DNA of 64,000 nucleotides from Pilasporangium apinafurcum (Eukaryota; Oomycota; Peronosporomycetes; Pythiales; Pythiaceae), in the NCBI GenBank assembly GCA_001600495.1, contig BCKE01000004.1:38299-102298 (forward strand), given 5' to 3'. Shown piece by piece: positions 22,785-35,700 of this stretch (its first letter is position 1; each line of letters opens with the position of its first letter). Position numbers and translations under genes: made by a program. The notes under the pieces were generated by a model. The model worked only from the letters and a program-made list of their open reading frames with translations. It was not told the DNA's origin and did no database searches.

Positions 22785-23228
22785 ATGGCGCCTAAGAATG
22801 CGACTAATGAAGGGTATGCGATTCCGCAATGGAATATGTTAGGCGGATGTATACTACTCAAGCATACATGGAAACATGTGAAAGAAACGTAATTGCAGTT
22901 GGAAACGCTTATGGTCTGAATGCACCATGTCAGAGAAGCAGCAAGAAACACGTCGAGCGAAACGAAGTCTTGTCGTACTCAAACAGTTGAAACAGTCCAT
23001 CAGTCTGACGAGGATGACAGGTATTCTGCATAGTGCGGTTGGTGATGACTGCCCTGGACCACTAGACTGCCATTTTTCTACCTCCAGCCCCTATGAGAAC
23101 GGGTTTGTAATGACTGTTCGGCAGTAAAATGCCTTTTCGCTAATTGTTGGGGTGGCTGTGATTGCTTGCAGAACGCCATAAATTCTCCCTGTCGCCGCCA
23201 ATGTGAAGGAATATCACACACGTCATGA
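22785..23228 (+). CDS. Tentative small four-exon gene
   Basis: A phase-consistent model is 22785-22813, 22934-23020, 23088-23106 and 23172-23228, giving 63 residues: MAPKNATNEGEAARNTSSE at the start, an acidic SDEDD, and an end reading NSPCRRQCEGISHTS. All three introns have GT-AG ends, but exon 3 is only 19 bases and no family is recognised, so the model may be partly wrong. Another frame of exon 2 (reading KQQETRRAKRSLVVLKQLKQ) is also open but does not join the first exon at a GT donor. The start is 98 bases from the divergent TMEM131-like ATG, a spacing seen elsewhere in this window. Confidence 0.33.
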
Positions 23229-23473
23229 TTCTTCATCAATCAACCCTGTATGCGCTTTTTTTCTTTTTGCAAATTAGCTGCATTTGATTAACACGTGGAG
23301 GAAGAATGACCATTTCAATGGCCAAATCTTCTTTATACGCCTCAATCACATGGCACCTAACGCTTGTCCTTTGCAAATCTAAGCCCCCCATTCCTCGTGT
23401 TCACTCGCCGATCTGGTTTGCGCGACGAGCTGGCCATTTCCAGTATCGGAGCATTCATCCCAATAAAAAATAT

Positions 23474-23719
23474 TTACCGGTACTATCATACACGCAAAAA
23501 AGAGTGAGCAGATCAATTCTGATAAGAAATAAATTCCGTGTACAATTACTATAACAAACTCACCTTGACAAAGCCAATTTGGGTGGCGCGTTCACGGAAG
23601 CAACGACGGCACATGTTCAAGTGGTACTTGCGGATCAAGCCACGGGTGGTGTGGCACACACGGCAGTGGCGGGAGTCCTTGCCGTAGTTGCGTGGGTGGG
23701 TGTAGTGAAGGTTGGTCAT
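23474..23719 (-). CDS. RPS29: Small ribosomal subunit protein uS14 (RPS29)
   Basis: Two exons: 23564-23719 and a last exon of only nine bases, 23474-23482 (Tyr-Arg-stop), separated by an 81-base GTGAGT...TAG intron. The 54-residue product starts [20 protein letters not shown] and carries the four zinc-binding cysteines as CRVC and CRRC. It contains [12 protein letters not shown] and ends IGFVKYR, the ending seen in plant S29. It is a zinc protein of the 40S head near the mRNA channel. Its length is normal for the family (54-56). The short final exon is supported because reading on without splicing loses the conserved C-terminus. Confidence 0.95.
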
Positions 23720-24226
23720 CTTGACAGCACTATATCGGGATCATTGAACACCCACATCCTGTCAGTTTTGTATCCTCCTGTTTATTTGGGTACCATCTTC
23801 CCCCTCTTTCTCTCATCCATACACTAGGATCCAATAGAGAAAGAGGGATCCATTCCAACACGGCCTGCTTTTGCTTACCTTTCCTGATTGCTTTGGACAG
23901 AGTAGCAAATGAATGAAGGAAGACGCGCCGCCGCAACTCTGGGAAATTACACAACTAGCCACATCCCTCACCAACCATTGCTTCGCTGTTGATAGGGGAG
24001 CGAGCTGAACCGGTTCATTACGTGACGCAACGGTCCGGACCGTATGAACCGTCAAGTGTTGTAACAAAACGATAAAGGTACACTGTAAAAAGTCCATTCA
24101 ATTAGGATCCGTAAAAAATACCGTAATTACGCACTTCAAGCGGAAGGATACCTTCAGACCAACATGCCACGCGGTTGCATCTCAATAGTGAGGAGCTCGT
24201 AGGAAGAAGGCAGAGCTGTCGTGGAG
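23720..24226. other. Divergent promoter region of RPS29 and STT3
   Basis: About 500 bases between the ATGs of two housekeeping genes transcribed away from each other. Open frames here are short and unconvincing. It should hold both promoters and 5' leaders; no specific element could be assigned. Confidence 0.4.
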
Positions 24227-26985
24227 ATGGCGAAAGGGAAGAAGAAAGACGCCACAGCAGCAGCGACAGGGGAAACGCATGTAGCAGAGAAAACAGTAAC
24301 CCCTGCCGCTTTCTCAAGTAGTAGCAGCGCAGATGTCAACTCGAGCAAGAGTGAAAACCTGGTCTTTGGTGTGAATCTGGACTCTCCTCATGATATTGAG
24401 GATGAGGCAAATGTGCTGGCGCCTATTGCCAAGTTTGCCATTCTTGGCATGATTTGTTTGATGTCATTCGCCATCCGATTATTTGCAGTCGTCCGATACG
24501 AATCGGTAAGCTCATTAACAAATTGCGGGTAATGTATTGAGTGATTTACGTGTGACACAACGACTAATAATTGCTTGTATTGTAGGTGATTCATGAATTT
24601 GACCCATATTTCAACTACCGTACGACGAAATACCTCGCAACCGAGGGTTTTCTGGAGTTTTTGGATTGGTTTGATGACCGGGCGTGGTACCCTCTCGGCC
24701 GTATCATCGGTGGCACCATCTACCCCGGTCTGATGTACACTGCCGCGATGGTTTACTGGGTGCTTAACCTCCTCAACATTTCGATTAATGTCCGCAATAC
24801 TTGTGTATTCTTGGCACCAATCTTTGCTGCTAATACGGCTATTGCCAGTTATCTGCTCACGAAGGAAGTGACGAAGCGCTCCAGTGCGGGACTCATGGCG
24901 GCTGCATTCGCTGGTATTGTGCCATCATATATCTCGCGGTCGGTCGGTGGATCCTACGATAACGAAGGTGTCGCGATCTTTGCGCTCATTTTCACCTTTT
25001 ACCTCTGGATCAAGGCTGTGCACTCGGGATCAATGTTTTGGTCTGCCAGTTGCGCGTTGTCGTATTTCTACATGGTGGCTGCCTGGGGTGGCTACGTGTT
25101 TATTATCAACATGATCCCCATCTACGTATTGGTGATGATCTTTGCTGGACGCTACACACCTCGGTTGTACATCGCCTATTCAACCTTCTATACGCTCGGC
25201 AGTCTCATGGCGATGCAGGTGCCCTTTGTGGGCTTTAACGTCATCAAACAGGCCGAGTGTGCGGGATCGCACGGTGTCTTTGTGCTTTTACAAGTCTACT
25301 GCTTCGTGAACTGGCTGCGCAATTACATCTCGGCTGCCTCTTTCCGTCGTCTCGTTATCTTTGGTGCTAGTTTGATCGTTGCTAGCTGTGCTGGAGGACT
25401 GTTGATCTTGCAGCTCCTGGGCAAAGTGCAGTGGACTGGCCGTAGTCTGACACTGCTGGATCCCACGTACGCTTCCAAGTACATCCCGATTATCGCCTCT
25501 GTGAGTGAGCATCAGCCGACCACGTGGACATCGTACTTCTTCGATTTGCATGTGCTCGTACCGTTCGCTCCTGTAGGTCTTTACTTTTTGTTCACGAATC
25601 TGACCGATGGTGGAATCTTTGTGATTCTCTACGGCACCGTCGCATGGTACTTTGCGGGTGTGATGGTGCGCTTGATGCTCACACTCGCCCCAATTGCGTG
25701 CATCTTGGGGGCCATCGGTATTTCGTCGACACTGCGCAAGTTTATGGGTATCTTGCATCGTCCCTCGACATACATCGTGCAGAAGAACGGCGTCCAGGAT
25801 ATCCCTGTGCCGATCACGTTGTCGGTTATTGGTCTCTTGCTGGTATTACTCTTGAGCTACACGTTCCACGCATCCTACGTGTCATCCATGGCGTACTCGT
25901 CCCCTTCGATTGTGATCGAAGCCGGCCGCACCCACACGGGCGAACGAGTCAACTTTGATGATTACCGTGAAGCCTACTTCTGGTTGCGCCAGAACACCCA
26001 TGCGAACGCCAAGATCCTGTCGTGGTGGGACTACGGCTATCAGATGTCGGCCATGGCCAACCGCACAGTCATTGTCGACAATAACACGTGGAACAACACT
26101 CATATCGCGACAGTGGGCCGTGCACTCGCGTCAACCGAGGAAGACGCATACCCGATCTTCCAGAGTCTGGACGTGGACTACGTGTTAGTGATCTTTGGTG
26201 GCTTAACTGGATACAGTTCAGACGATATCAACAAATTTCTGTGGCCCGTGCGAATCGGTTCGGGCGTGTATCCAAATGACATGCCCAAGGAAAGCGACTT
26301 CTACTCGGCATCGGGCAACTTTGACGTCGGCGTTGGTGGTTCCAAGGTTCTCCACAACTGCGTGGCGTACAAATTGTGCTATTATCGCTTCGGTGAGGTG
26401 CGTACGGATTATCAGCGTCCACCTGGGTTTGACCGCGCACGTAACACAGAAGTGGGTGTGAAGAACATCAAGCTGACGCACTTGGAGGAGGCATTTACAT
26501 CTGAACACTGGATCGTACGGATCTACAAGGTCAAGAAGCAGCCAAACGTGGAACCTACGACAGCCGTCAAGAAGGCAAGGTTGTTGGAGACGGCGGCGCC
26601 TGAGAAGGACATTTCTCAGGAGAAGACGCACTTCTTGGGCTGTGTCACGGGCGAAGACATGATGGGCAACGACCGCATCTACGCCGGAGGCGCAAGTGGG
26701 GCGAACTTCAACCTAGCGTTGCATCACGCGAAGAACAAGGGCAAGCGTTACTTTGCCATCTCCCGCGTGGGTGCCGAAGGACACGCGTTTGCGTTCAACA
26801 AACTACCTGTGAATGCGGCAGATTTCGACGGCAATGATGCTGGTTGCACACGTTCGTGTCTGGATGCACAGGACAAGTTCTGCGGCTGTGCTGACCTTGG
26901 CTGTGAAGACATGAACGTCAGAAAAGGCAAGAACCAGGAGCACAACCGCCGATGGGCTATCTACGAGCGTGACTCTGTCAACTAA
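24227..26985 (+). CDS. STT3: Oligosaccharyltransferase catalytic subunit STT3 with extra C-terminal domain
   Basis: Two exons, 24227-24505 and 24586-26985, phase 0, 892 residues. The ATG at 24227 opens MAKGKKKDA. Polytopic GT-C fold with about 13 membrane segments. Catalytic marks: EFDPYFNYR just after the splice (first acidic motif), GSYDNEGVA, SVSEHQPTTW, and the WWDYGYQ signature (in ILSWWDYGYQMSAMANR), followed by NNTWNNTHIATVG. It transfers the lipid-linked glycan to Asn-X-Ser/Thr in the ER lumen. After the lumenal domain the last 120 residues or so (about 774-892) are not part of ordinary STT3. They begin HFLGCVTGEDMMGNDRIYAG, contain six cysteines (including CTRSCLDAQDKFCGC) and end at residue Asn892. 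This extension should lie in the ER lumen. Confidence 0.95.
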
Positions 26986-27209
26986 GAACGGTCTTCCCTG
27001 ATAAGACCGTTGTGCTTACCTGTCAACAACAGATTCACCGAGTATGGAATTTGCAGTAGAGTGGATGGAATCGTATACATACATGCTGAAAATGTGATTG
27101 AAATGGAACAAGGTGGAATAAAAAAAGACCAGACTGCAGTTTAGCTCTCGTTTGATTAAATCTGTTGCGGAATTAACTCGCAACACCACCTTCATTGTGT
27201 ATCCTTCAC

Positions 27210-28324
<1,115 letters not shown>

Positions 28325-28538
28325 CTAAAGATCGCTTGTCTTATCTCCTCTTGTTCTTCCCCTTCAAACGTAAATGCCTCCCCTTGGATCACGAGTATAC
28401 ACCTTTTATACTCATATCTTTCTTCTTTATCCGTCGAGGCGTATACTATTATTTATGGTAATAAGGCGTTATTTATGGGCTTCAAAGATAGCAAAGTTGC
28501 CGTCTTTTGAACATTTGGCGGGCATTTTGAGAGGAAAG

Positions 28539-31115
28539 ATGCACCACGAGCTCTTTCTGGCGCTACTTGGCCATGCGGGCGACGTGATTGAGGCGAAATC
28601 TGACGGCTTTTTTGTGCGAGAGGATGTGGACTTCCTCTCTCCGCCACAGAAGACCATGATCAACCGCTTGTTGATACTCGGCTACAACTTTGCCAAACTC
28701 GAAACTTTCGTGAAGACGGCACAGCAATTGCCTAGCATTTACGTGCGCGGCCTGGCACAAGGGGTGGAAAAGGTGTTGCAGCAGTATGCCGACGCGATTG
28801 TGCGCTTGGAGTCCAAGATTCTCACAACAAAAATAACCTTTCCCATCCCACAAATGGTCTACGAGATGGAAGAATTCATGGAATTGCTACCGGAACTGAG
28901 CAAGCTGGTGTGCAAGCTGCAGGTGGGTCATAAGGGTACTCTTCAGAAAGATTCCTGTCTCGGTGGTGCGCAATTACTCGAAGTTTTGCATCGAGCGACC
29001 AGCTCAGGATTTCCGCGTATTAGGCGATGTATGCAGGAACTGCAGCACCATTGCCACAAGATTTTGTTCAAGCAGATTCTCGCTTGGATCCTTTACGGTG
29101 ATCTCGTGGATCCGTACTCTGAATTTTTCATTAAGAAGAATCCAGTTGCATCAAAAAAGCAAACCGCAGCAGAAGAAGATACATCAGAATCCGCACTGGT
29201 CTGGCAAACGCAGTTTTCCATCGATTTGGATGCTATTCCATTGTCGTATTTCCCTATCTCTGTCGCTGAAAGCATTTTATTCATTGGAAAATCGTTGCAA
29301 ATCCTTGTCAGAGCCAACGAGTTTTCCGTTGAGGAAGCGCAGGAAGTAGTTGATGTCATTCGAAGCTTGGCAATAAAGCCAGCATTTGACACTGTGGCGG
29401 TAGAACACGCCGTGGAAAAGGTACGGCAGCATGTCGCTAATCGACTGCACAAGGAAGTGGTGATCAAGTCCGATTTTGTTAAATACCTCGCAGTTTTGAA
29501 AGATTTTTTTCTGTTATCACGGGGTGAGCTCTTCCAAGCATTTATCGAGCGCAGCTTTACAATGATGACTATGAAACCCACACATAAGACTGAAGATCTT
29601 AACCATGGGATCTGGTCGCAGACCATCCGTGAATTTCTCACTGACAGCGACTCACCGTGGAATAGCCAGTTTTCCATCCAATTACCGCTCCAATCATTCG
29701 CGTTCAAGGGGTTTTCGACACTTGAAGGGTTAGTCTGTGCTGGGGTGTCGAAGGATTCCACCCGAAAATTACTACAAGTGCAATCCATGACATCAAATGG
29801 TTCGAACACATTTCCAACAGCAACAGCAACGGGAGAATGCGGTGCAGTTTGGTGGCGGCATGCACAGTTTGATGCCACTGCCTTTGCCGCTGATTTTTCT
29901 ATCCAGCTGCTGTCGATGGAGCTTCGCTCATCACTACCTCGTCGGCGTGTCGCTCTGATCTTCTCAAATGATGGATCATTTGATACACCAACGCTTGTGA
30001 ATGGATCGTTTGTGATGGAGAATCTCGATGGATCGTATGTGACGGTAGAGTTCGATCTGGTGGATGTTGACGACGTTGGACATGTTGTAATTGTATCCAA
30101 AATCAAAGCCTCCAAGAATCAACAGGAAGAAGTACGAATGTCATCACCGACGGCTGTTCCACTGGTTGACAGCGGCACGCTTCAATTTCAAATCCAGTAC
30201 GCTCGACAAGAAGTGAAGGGTGCTTCATTAACGCAGGTAATATACAAAAAAGTCATGGCGATCACAGCAAATGGTGTAGTACTTTTGGAAGTGCAGTTCG
30301 ATCTGCAACAAGCGCTTCAGTTGCGCACGATAAGTAGCGAATATTGGCTCGGGATAGCAATCACTCGTGGAATTTGTCTCAGTGAGTGGAACTTGGAGAA
30401 ATACTCCTCAAAGGCAAGATGGAAAGAAGGTGACAACTTAAGAGACGACAACCAGAGCCTCACACCACGGGAATTATGGAACTATCTTAGCCTTCGATGC
30501 GATGTGCATTGGCCGTTGCAGTTATTGGTGACCCCGGATCTACTGGGATCGTATTCCCATCTGTTTCAGTTCTGCTTTCGTCTAAAACGCGTCGCTCACG
30601 CTCTCGAATTAACCTGGAAAAGCGGGGCTTTGCGATCAAAAACCATGACTCACCCTCCATTTGCCGCCTGTGCGCTTCGCAGTCGGATGAGTTTTGTTAT
30701 CCGCAATGTCGAGATGTATTTCCAAGTTTTTATTATCGAAAGTAGCTTTTCCAAGTGTGTTGCAGATATCATCGACGCGTCGGATTTTGATAGAGTCAAG
30801 CGAATTCACGAAGCATTTGTGGCGACATTAATAAAGAAATGCTACGTCCACACCAAGACCGTAATGTCAGCATTAGACGATGTGATCAATTGCTGCTGGA
30901 AGTTTGTGGAGTATGTGATCTATCAAGATGCAACGCAGACCTCGGGGCTATCGGCGGATCGGATTACATTGCTGGAACAAGATTTTCATACGCGATTCGA
31001 GTTTTTCTATGGCGTGTTGCAGCATTCGGATGCACGTGATCTACTCTTTTTGTTGGATTATAATGAGTACTTCTCAACCGAGCGTGAGCGACGGAAGCAA
31101 CAACGACCTATATAG
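28539..31115 (+). CDS. TUBGCP4: Gamma-tubulin complex component 4 (GCP4)
   Basis: Intronless, 858 residues. The frame is open upstream to 28374, but the ATG at 28539 gives MHHELFLALLGHAGDV, which matches the very N-terminal start of GCP4 proteins. GRIP1 domain: FLSPPQKTMINRLLILGYNF, IYVRGLAQGVEKVLQQYADA, FKQILAWILYGDLVDPYSEF and KDFFLLSRGELFQAFIERS. GRIP2 domain at the C-terminus: HWPLQLLVTPDLLGSYSHLF, SRMSFVIRNVEMYFQVFIIE and the end FLLDYNEYFS. Between them (about residues 435-630) lies a long beta-rich insertion absent from animal GCP4 as I know it. It is a structural subunit of the gamma-tubulin ring complex that nucleates microtubules at spindle poles and basal bodies. Confidence 0.93.
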   Translation: MHHELFLALLGHAGDVIEAKSDGFFVREDVDFLSPPQKTMINRLLILGYNFAKLETFVKTAQQLPSIYVRGLAQGVEKVLQQYADAIVRLESKILTTKITFPIPQMVYEMEEFMELLPELSKLVCKLQVGHKGTLQKDSCLGGAQLLEVLHRATSSGFPRIRRCMQELQHHCHKILFKQILAWILYGDLVDPYSEFFIKKNPVASKKQTAAEEDTSESALVWQTQFSIDLDAIPLSYFPISVAESILFIGKSLQILVRANEFSVEEAQEVVDVIRSLAIKPAFDTVAVEHAVEKVRQHVANRLHKEVVIKSDFVKYLAVLKDFFLLSRGELFQAFIERSFTMMTMKPTHKTEDLNHGIWSQTIREFLTDSDSPWNSQFSIQLPLQSFAFKGFSTLEGLVCAGVSKDSTRKLLQVQSMTSNGSNTFPTATATGECGAVWWRHAQFDATAFAADFSIQLLSMELRSSLPRRRVALIFSNDGSFDTPTLVNGSFVMENLDGSYVTVEFDLVDVDDVGHVVIVSKIKASKNQQEEVRMSSPTAVPLVDSGTLQFQIQYARQEVKGASLTQVIYKKVMAITANGVVLLEVQFDLQQALQLRTISSEYWLGIAITRGICLSEWNLEKYSSKARWKEGDNLRDDNQSLTPRELWNYLSLRCDVHWPLQLLVTPDLLGSYSHLFQFCFRLKRVAHALELTWKSGALRSKTMTHPPFAACALRSRMSFVIRNVEMYFQVFIIESSFSKCVADIIDASDFDRVKRIHEAFVATLIKKCYVHTKTVMSALDDVINCCWKFVEYVIYQDATQTSGLSADRITLLEQDFHTRFEFFYGVLQHSDARDLLFLLDYNEYFSTERERRKQQRPI

Positions 31116-32758
31116 CATGGTGTGGCTATTGAGTCCGCGTTGCAGTAGCGGCATTGGGGTTAAACAACAATGTTTGGTATCATAACATCTCAGAAGTTGC
31201 TTTTAGCGTTCGGTGTGCGTGTTACCATTCTACATAGTCCAACACGGGCGAATGGGTCAGCTATGTGAAGTGAACCCTGCTCATTTCCACGTTTTCGAGA
31301 TGACTACTTCATGGCTGGGATGCATTTCGGTCTAAGCTTAAGTTGTATTTGGTTCACCAAGCTGTCCTACCGTCAACGATAGCGAAATACTACCTAACGC
31401 ACTGAGCTGCGAGCGTGTACCCACATCTACTCAGTGTACAGATATGATAGAGACAACGAATCTGACGTATACAATCGGAGACATTATGGCTGCTCGTTAA
31501 CAATTGAACTCAAGCTCGAGAGTATGACGGAGCAGATGGTGTTCAAAGTATAAATGTGGCAAGCACATGCAGCATCAATGTGCATACACACACTATCAAG
31601 GTTTAAGCAAGTGAACCGTGCGAAAATAAAGAAGTTCTTTCACTGCTTTTGCATGTTAATCGTCCACTGAAAGACAACTTGCAATGGCATGACGTTCCCC
31701 ACAACATAATTCCTGGTCTAAGACTGAAGAATGGGATTTCACGATCATACGCACCCCATGGCAATCAAGGCGACACACTTAGACAATGCCATGCAGTTGT
31801 TGATACCAATTCCATCTGCTGAAGAGGTGATTGATCGTGGTGTTGTGCATGAGAGATCCGTGAATGCATGCATTAAGAAGTCGACGTACGAAACTGCCAC
31901 TGGGTATCCAAATCCAACTGAAGATATCAATTCATTTTTGAATAAACGTTCTATCTCCAGCAGCAGCAGAAGGGAAATCACACAATGCGCTGCATCCCAC
32001 ACATACAAGTGGAGCAGTAAAGACGAGGATGAGTATAATTGTGTTTTTGTTAGACATTGGTTGTTTGGATGCATGGACACTGACTACACACATTTGTCTA
32101 TGGGAACTCGGGAGTGTTCCACAATATGTGTATGGATCGGATAAACTCACTTTCGCAGTTGTGGACGTCGCCTATGTGATGGTGAGAATCTGAAAATCCA
32201 TCTGAAACAGCTGCACAAGTACAAAGAACGCAACATTTCTGGCAGCAGCTCATTGCTCAGATATCTTCTGAATATTCGATTACCACTCGCATCGCTATCA
32301 CAGACAGTCAGTGGCAGCAGCTGCAACGACAGTTGCACTTGATTGTATCAACCAAAAGAAGGTGAGATTACTGTATTGATCTTAATGAAAAGAAAGCTTT
32401 TATATCATATTTTGATATTTTTGGTTTTATAGAAAGCGTACATATCACCTTGTTTTGATGTAACAAGCCATGCATTTTCGTATTGTCTGCCTCTTGGATG
32501 CCACCAAAAGGGGGCGAAGACACCTTTATTTTGCAACTTTTATGCTATTTTGTTAATGAAACCACCGTAAAGTTGCTGAAATTAAACTCTTACGGTACTG
32601 TCGATTTTATTTCGGCGGCTCACATGCTATTGATCTCTTCGCGCAACGTCAGTCAAAGAAAGACGCACCTCGAAGAGCTCCAATCGCTCCCGTACTCTCC
32701 AGACAGACAGACGACGGGCAAAACGACGGACGCTGCGCCCACTACCGATTTCCTGCTC
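31116..32758. other. Spacer with an unresolved possible gene
   Basis: No confident gene. An open frame at 31731-32144 (+) starts MGFHDHTHPMAIKATHLDNA. A second open stretch at about 32200-32362 (+) reads FWQQLIAQISSEYSITTRIA and ends TKRR-stop; both look somewhat protein-like. I could not find a phase-consistent junction between them, so a small multi-exon plus-strand gene is possible but unproven. The last 260 bases are open in frame with the channel gene (from an ATG at 32498) but contain GACAGACAGACGACGGGC, like the leader before 8507, and are better read as its 5' leader. Confidence 0.35.
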
Positions 32759-35700
32759 ATGGAGGACACGCGCCCGCCACCGCCGGTGGCATCTATGGCC
32801 GTTTCTGACAAATCGGACGCACTCCGCCGGTCGTCTTTTGCTGTCAATAACCACAATCATCAACTTCACTCTCCGTCGCTCTGGCGCCGCCTTTTCTGCT
32901 GCTGTTGTTCACGCCGGCGACCAACTCATCACCCACCTCACGGCCGATCCACATACGCGAATGGTCGCGCGTCCTTTGTCCCCGACGATATCCGCAGCAG
33001 CCACACGAACCGCCCGAAAACCGAAGCGGAACTGCACGCTGAGAAGGCGATGAAGAAGAAGATCGAGCACTTCTCCACCATGCGCGTGCACATGAAGCGA
33101 GTGCAGCTTTGCCTCGAACAGGAGAAACGCAGCAAGTTCTACAAGGAGCTCTTGGTCTATCTTGTCTTCCTCTCGGTCATCATGATCGCACTACTGTCAC
33201 TGCCAATCCATTTTCCTTACGAGCAGAACGCCGCACTCTCCGATCTTTACTTTGACGAGGAATTTCCCAACGTTACCTTCAAAAAAACCTTCGACGATGT
33301 CGCCACCGAGAGCGAACTGTGGCAGTGGGTGAATGGACCGCTGCTGCAGGGGTATTATGATCCGCCGATCCGCAACAATCGACGCATTGGCAGTATGTTG
33401 CTACGTACGGGGCGGGTTAAGGGCGATCTATGCCGCAACATGGAGAAAAATAACGACTTAGTGCTCTTCGCGGACGAGATCTGCTATCCGGAGTTCACGA
33501 CCCACAACGAAATGAAAGAACCCTACGGGGATAAAAATGGCGTGTTGCAACAGCAGTACCGGTGGGACAATTCGCTCGGTACACTCACACGGTCACAGAC
33601 ATTTACGCCAAGTCTGGTGAACCACGAAATGAACTACGGCAAAGGCGGTTATCCGGTTTATTTGCCTCGAGACAACTACACGGCTGCACAGGAAATCATC
33701 GCGCAGCTAGAAGAAGATTTCTTTACCGATGGATCGAGGTATTTCGCAGTCAATTTTGCGCTCTACAATCCGCGATCCAATCTCTTCACACATATCCAGG
33801 CGCTCTTTGAGATGTCTGACACGGATTATATGGAAATCACTGCGCGTGTCAAGAGTTTTCGCATTCTGGCGAGTTACCGCAACACCGAGGACTTCATTTG
33901 GGATAATTTTCTGATCATTGTGCTCTTTATCGCGACGTTCTGGCTGCTTTTCCGGGAATTAAGTGATTTGCGTGAGCACGGACTGCGCAAGTATGTGCAG
34001 TCGCTCTGGAATCTGCTTGACATGCTGCAGCTTGTTTTGTTGATTGTGTTCTTGGAGCAATGGATTGTATATCTTGTGGATGCTGAAGAAATGCGTAGCA
34101 AACTCTACGATCTAGTCGCCAAGGATTGCGACGGCGCTGCGAGTGACCAGCAAAGCGCAGCAGATTGCTACGTAGAACTGCTGCCATTGGCACAGGACTT
34201 TGCATCAATTAATGATTTCGCCGCGGCACTGGCAATCGTGTCCGTGGCGATCGTGTTCAAGTATTTGCGACTAAACTCACGACTGAATCTTCTTTGGCGC
34301 ACATTGCGCTTCGCCGCAAAAGACCTCTTGGCGTTTGTGGCTATTTTCTTCACAATCTTCTTTGGGTTCAGCGTCATGGGCTTTCTCATTTTTGGCAGTT
34401 CGGTGCGTCAATACCACTCGCTTTCCGTGTCGCTGACGTCGTGTTTCCAGATGTTGCTGGGTGCGTTCGATTACAATCAAATTTATACCGCAAACCCGGC
34501 GATGGCAGGCATATTTTTCTTCAGCTTTATGATCTGCATCTACCTCATCTGCGTCAACATGTTCATTGCGATCATGAGCGAGTACTACTCCCACGCACAG
34601 AACGAGAAGAAAACCCATGAGGAAAACAAGCGCAACCTCATCACTAGCACACAAGACTCATCGGCCATGTCAGCTAATGGCGACTTTGCAGATTCATTGC
34701 AGTTCATGGATGTTGAGTATGATGTCGCGAAGCAGATCAAGAGCTACCTTCAGCGACTGCGCGTGCGTGTCCGTATGCCACCTTCCAAGGGTGAAGTGAC
34801 GGCTTATTCCACACAACAATTGCTATTGTGTGGTTACCAACGCGTGTTGCTAATCGACTATGATTACCTTATGGCCGAGCGGAGGCGTTTGCGGATGAAA
34901 TTTCGCGCTGTCGTGCGTGTGATCATCACTACGTACAACATCATCCGTCTCATTTATCCAGATTACCATATGCACGTTAAGCGTCAGTTACTGGTCGACA
35001 AGCGGCCGCGAGCGTCGTCGACCGACTCGTACGCCGATGTCGTCGATTTTCCCGTGACGTATCTACCCATTTCGTCCACTGGTGCCAACACAGTCGAGAT
35101 TCTCAAGGGACTTAAGCGGGGCATGCACATTGAAATGGACGACGGCTCGCTCACAAAAGACCAGATCACACTCGAAGTCTTGGGCGGACAAAATGAATAT
35201 ATTCCCTCGAATTTCCGTCGACGGACCGAATCACTCGCAACAAATGATGAAATGCAATTGCGCATCAGCGAAGCGACGAACATACAGAATGACGATGATC
35301 CGAGCCAGCGCCAACCATTTGGCTTGCGATTCGACCACGGGGAATTTGGCGCCGCAAGTCATATCCGCTGCTGCCGCGTCATCTACAACGGCGATACGCT
35401 GCTGAATGGTATGGAGACGTGTCTGTTGCCTCGTCGCACATGGGTGCGCTACTTTGTACGCTACATCTTTTGGGGATACGTGCGGGATGTCTTGACCTGC
35501 AAACGACGCAAGAAGAAAGTCAATCGTCTGATCTCAGACATGGAAGTTGACCGTCTCATCACACAGAGCTTTAATGCACCTGGCCGCGGTATCTCGTGCC
35601 GATTCGATGAGCTCGTGCGTAATTTCCGCATGTTCATCGCCAAGAAAGTGCATAAACGTAACCTGAATATCCACAACCTAGAGGAGCGAATCCTGAACGA

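Noticed and set aside
28374-28538. Longer GCP4 start at 28374
   Set aside because: It adds 55 residues that overlap the promoter of the divergent proteasome gene, whereas the Met at 28539 matches the conserved GCP4 N-terminus.
31731-32080. RREITQ-CAASHTYKW considered as a bZIP basic region
   Set aside because: It lacks the invariant Asn/Arg spacing and no leucine heptads follow in the same frame.
32498-32758. Earlier ATGs for the polycystin-RyR gene
   Set aside because: The added stretch is low in protein character and contains a GACAGACAG leader-like tract also found before 8507; the choice is tentative.
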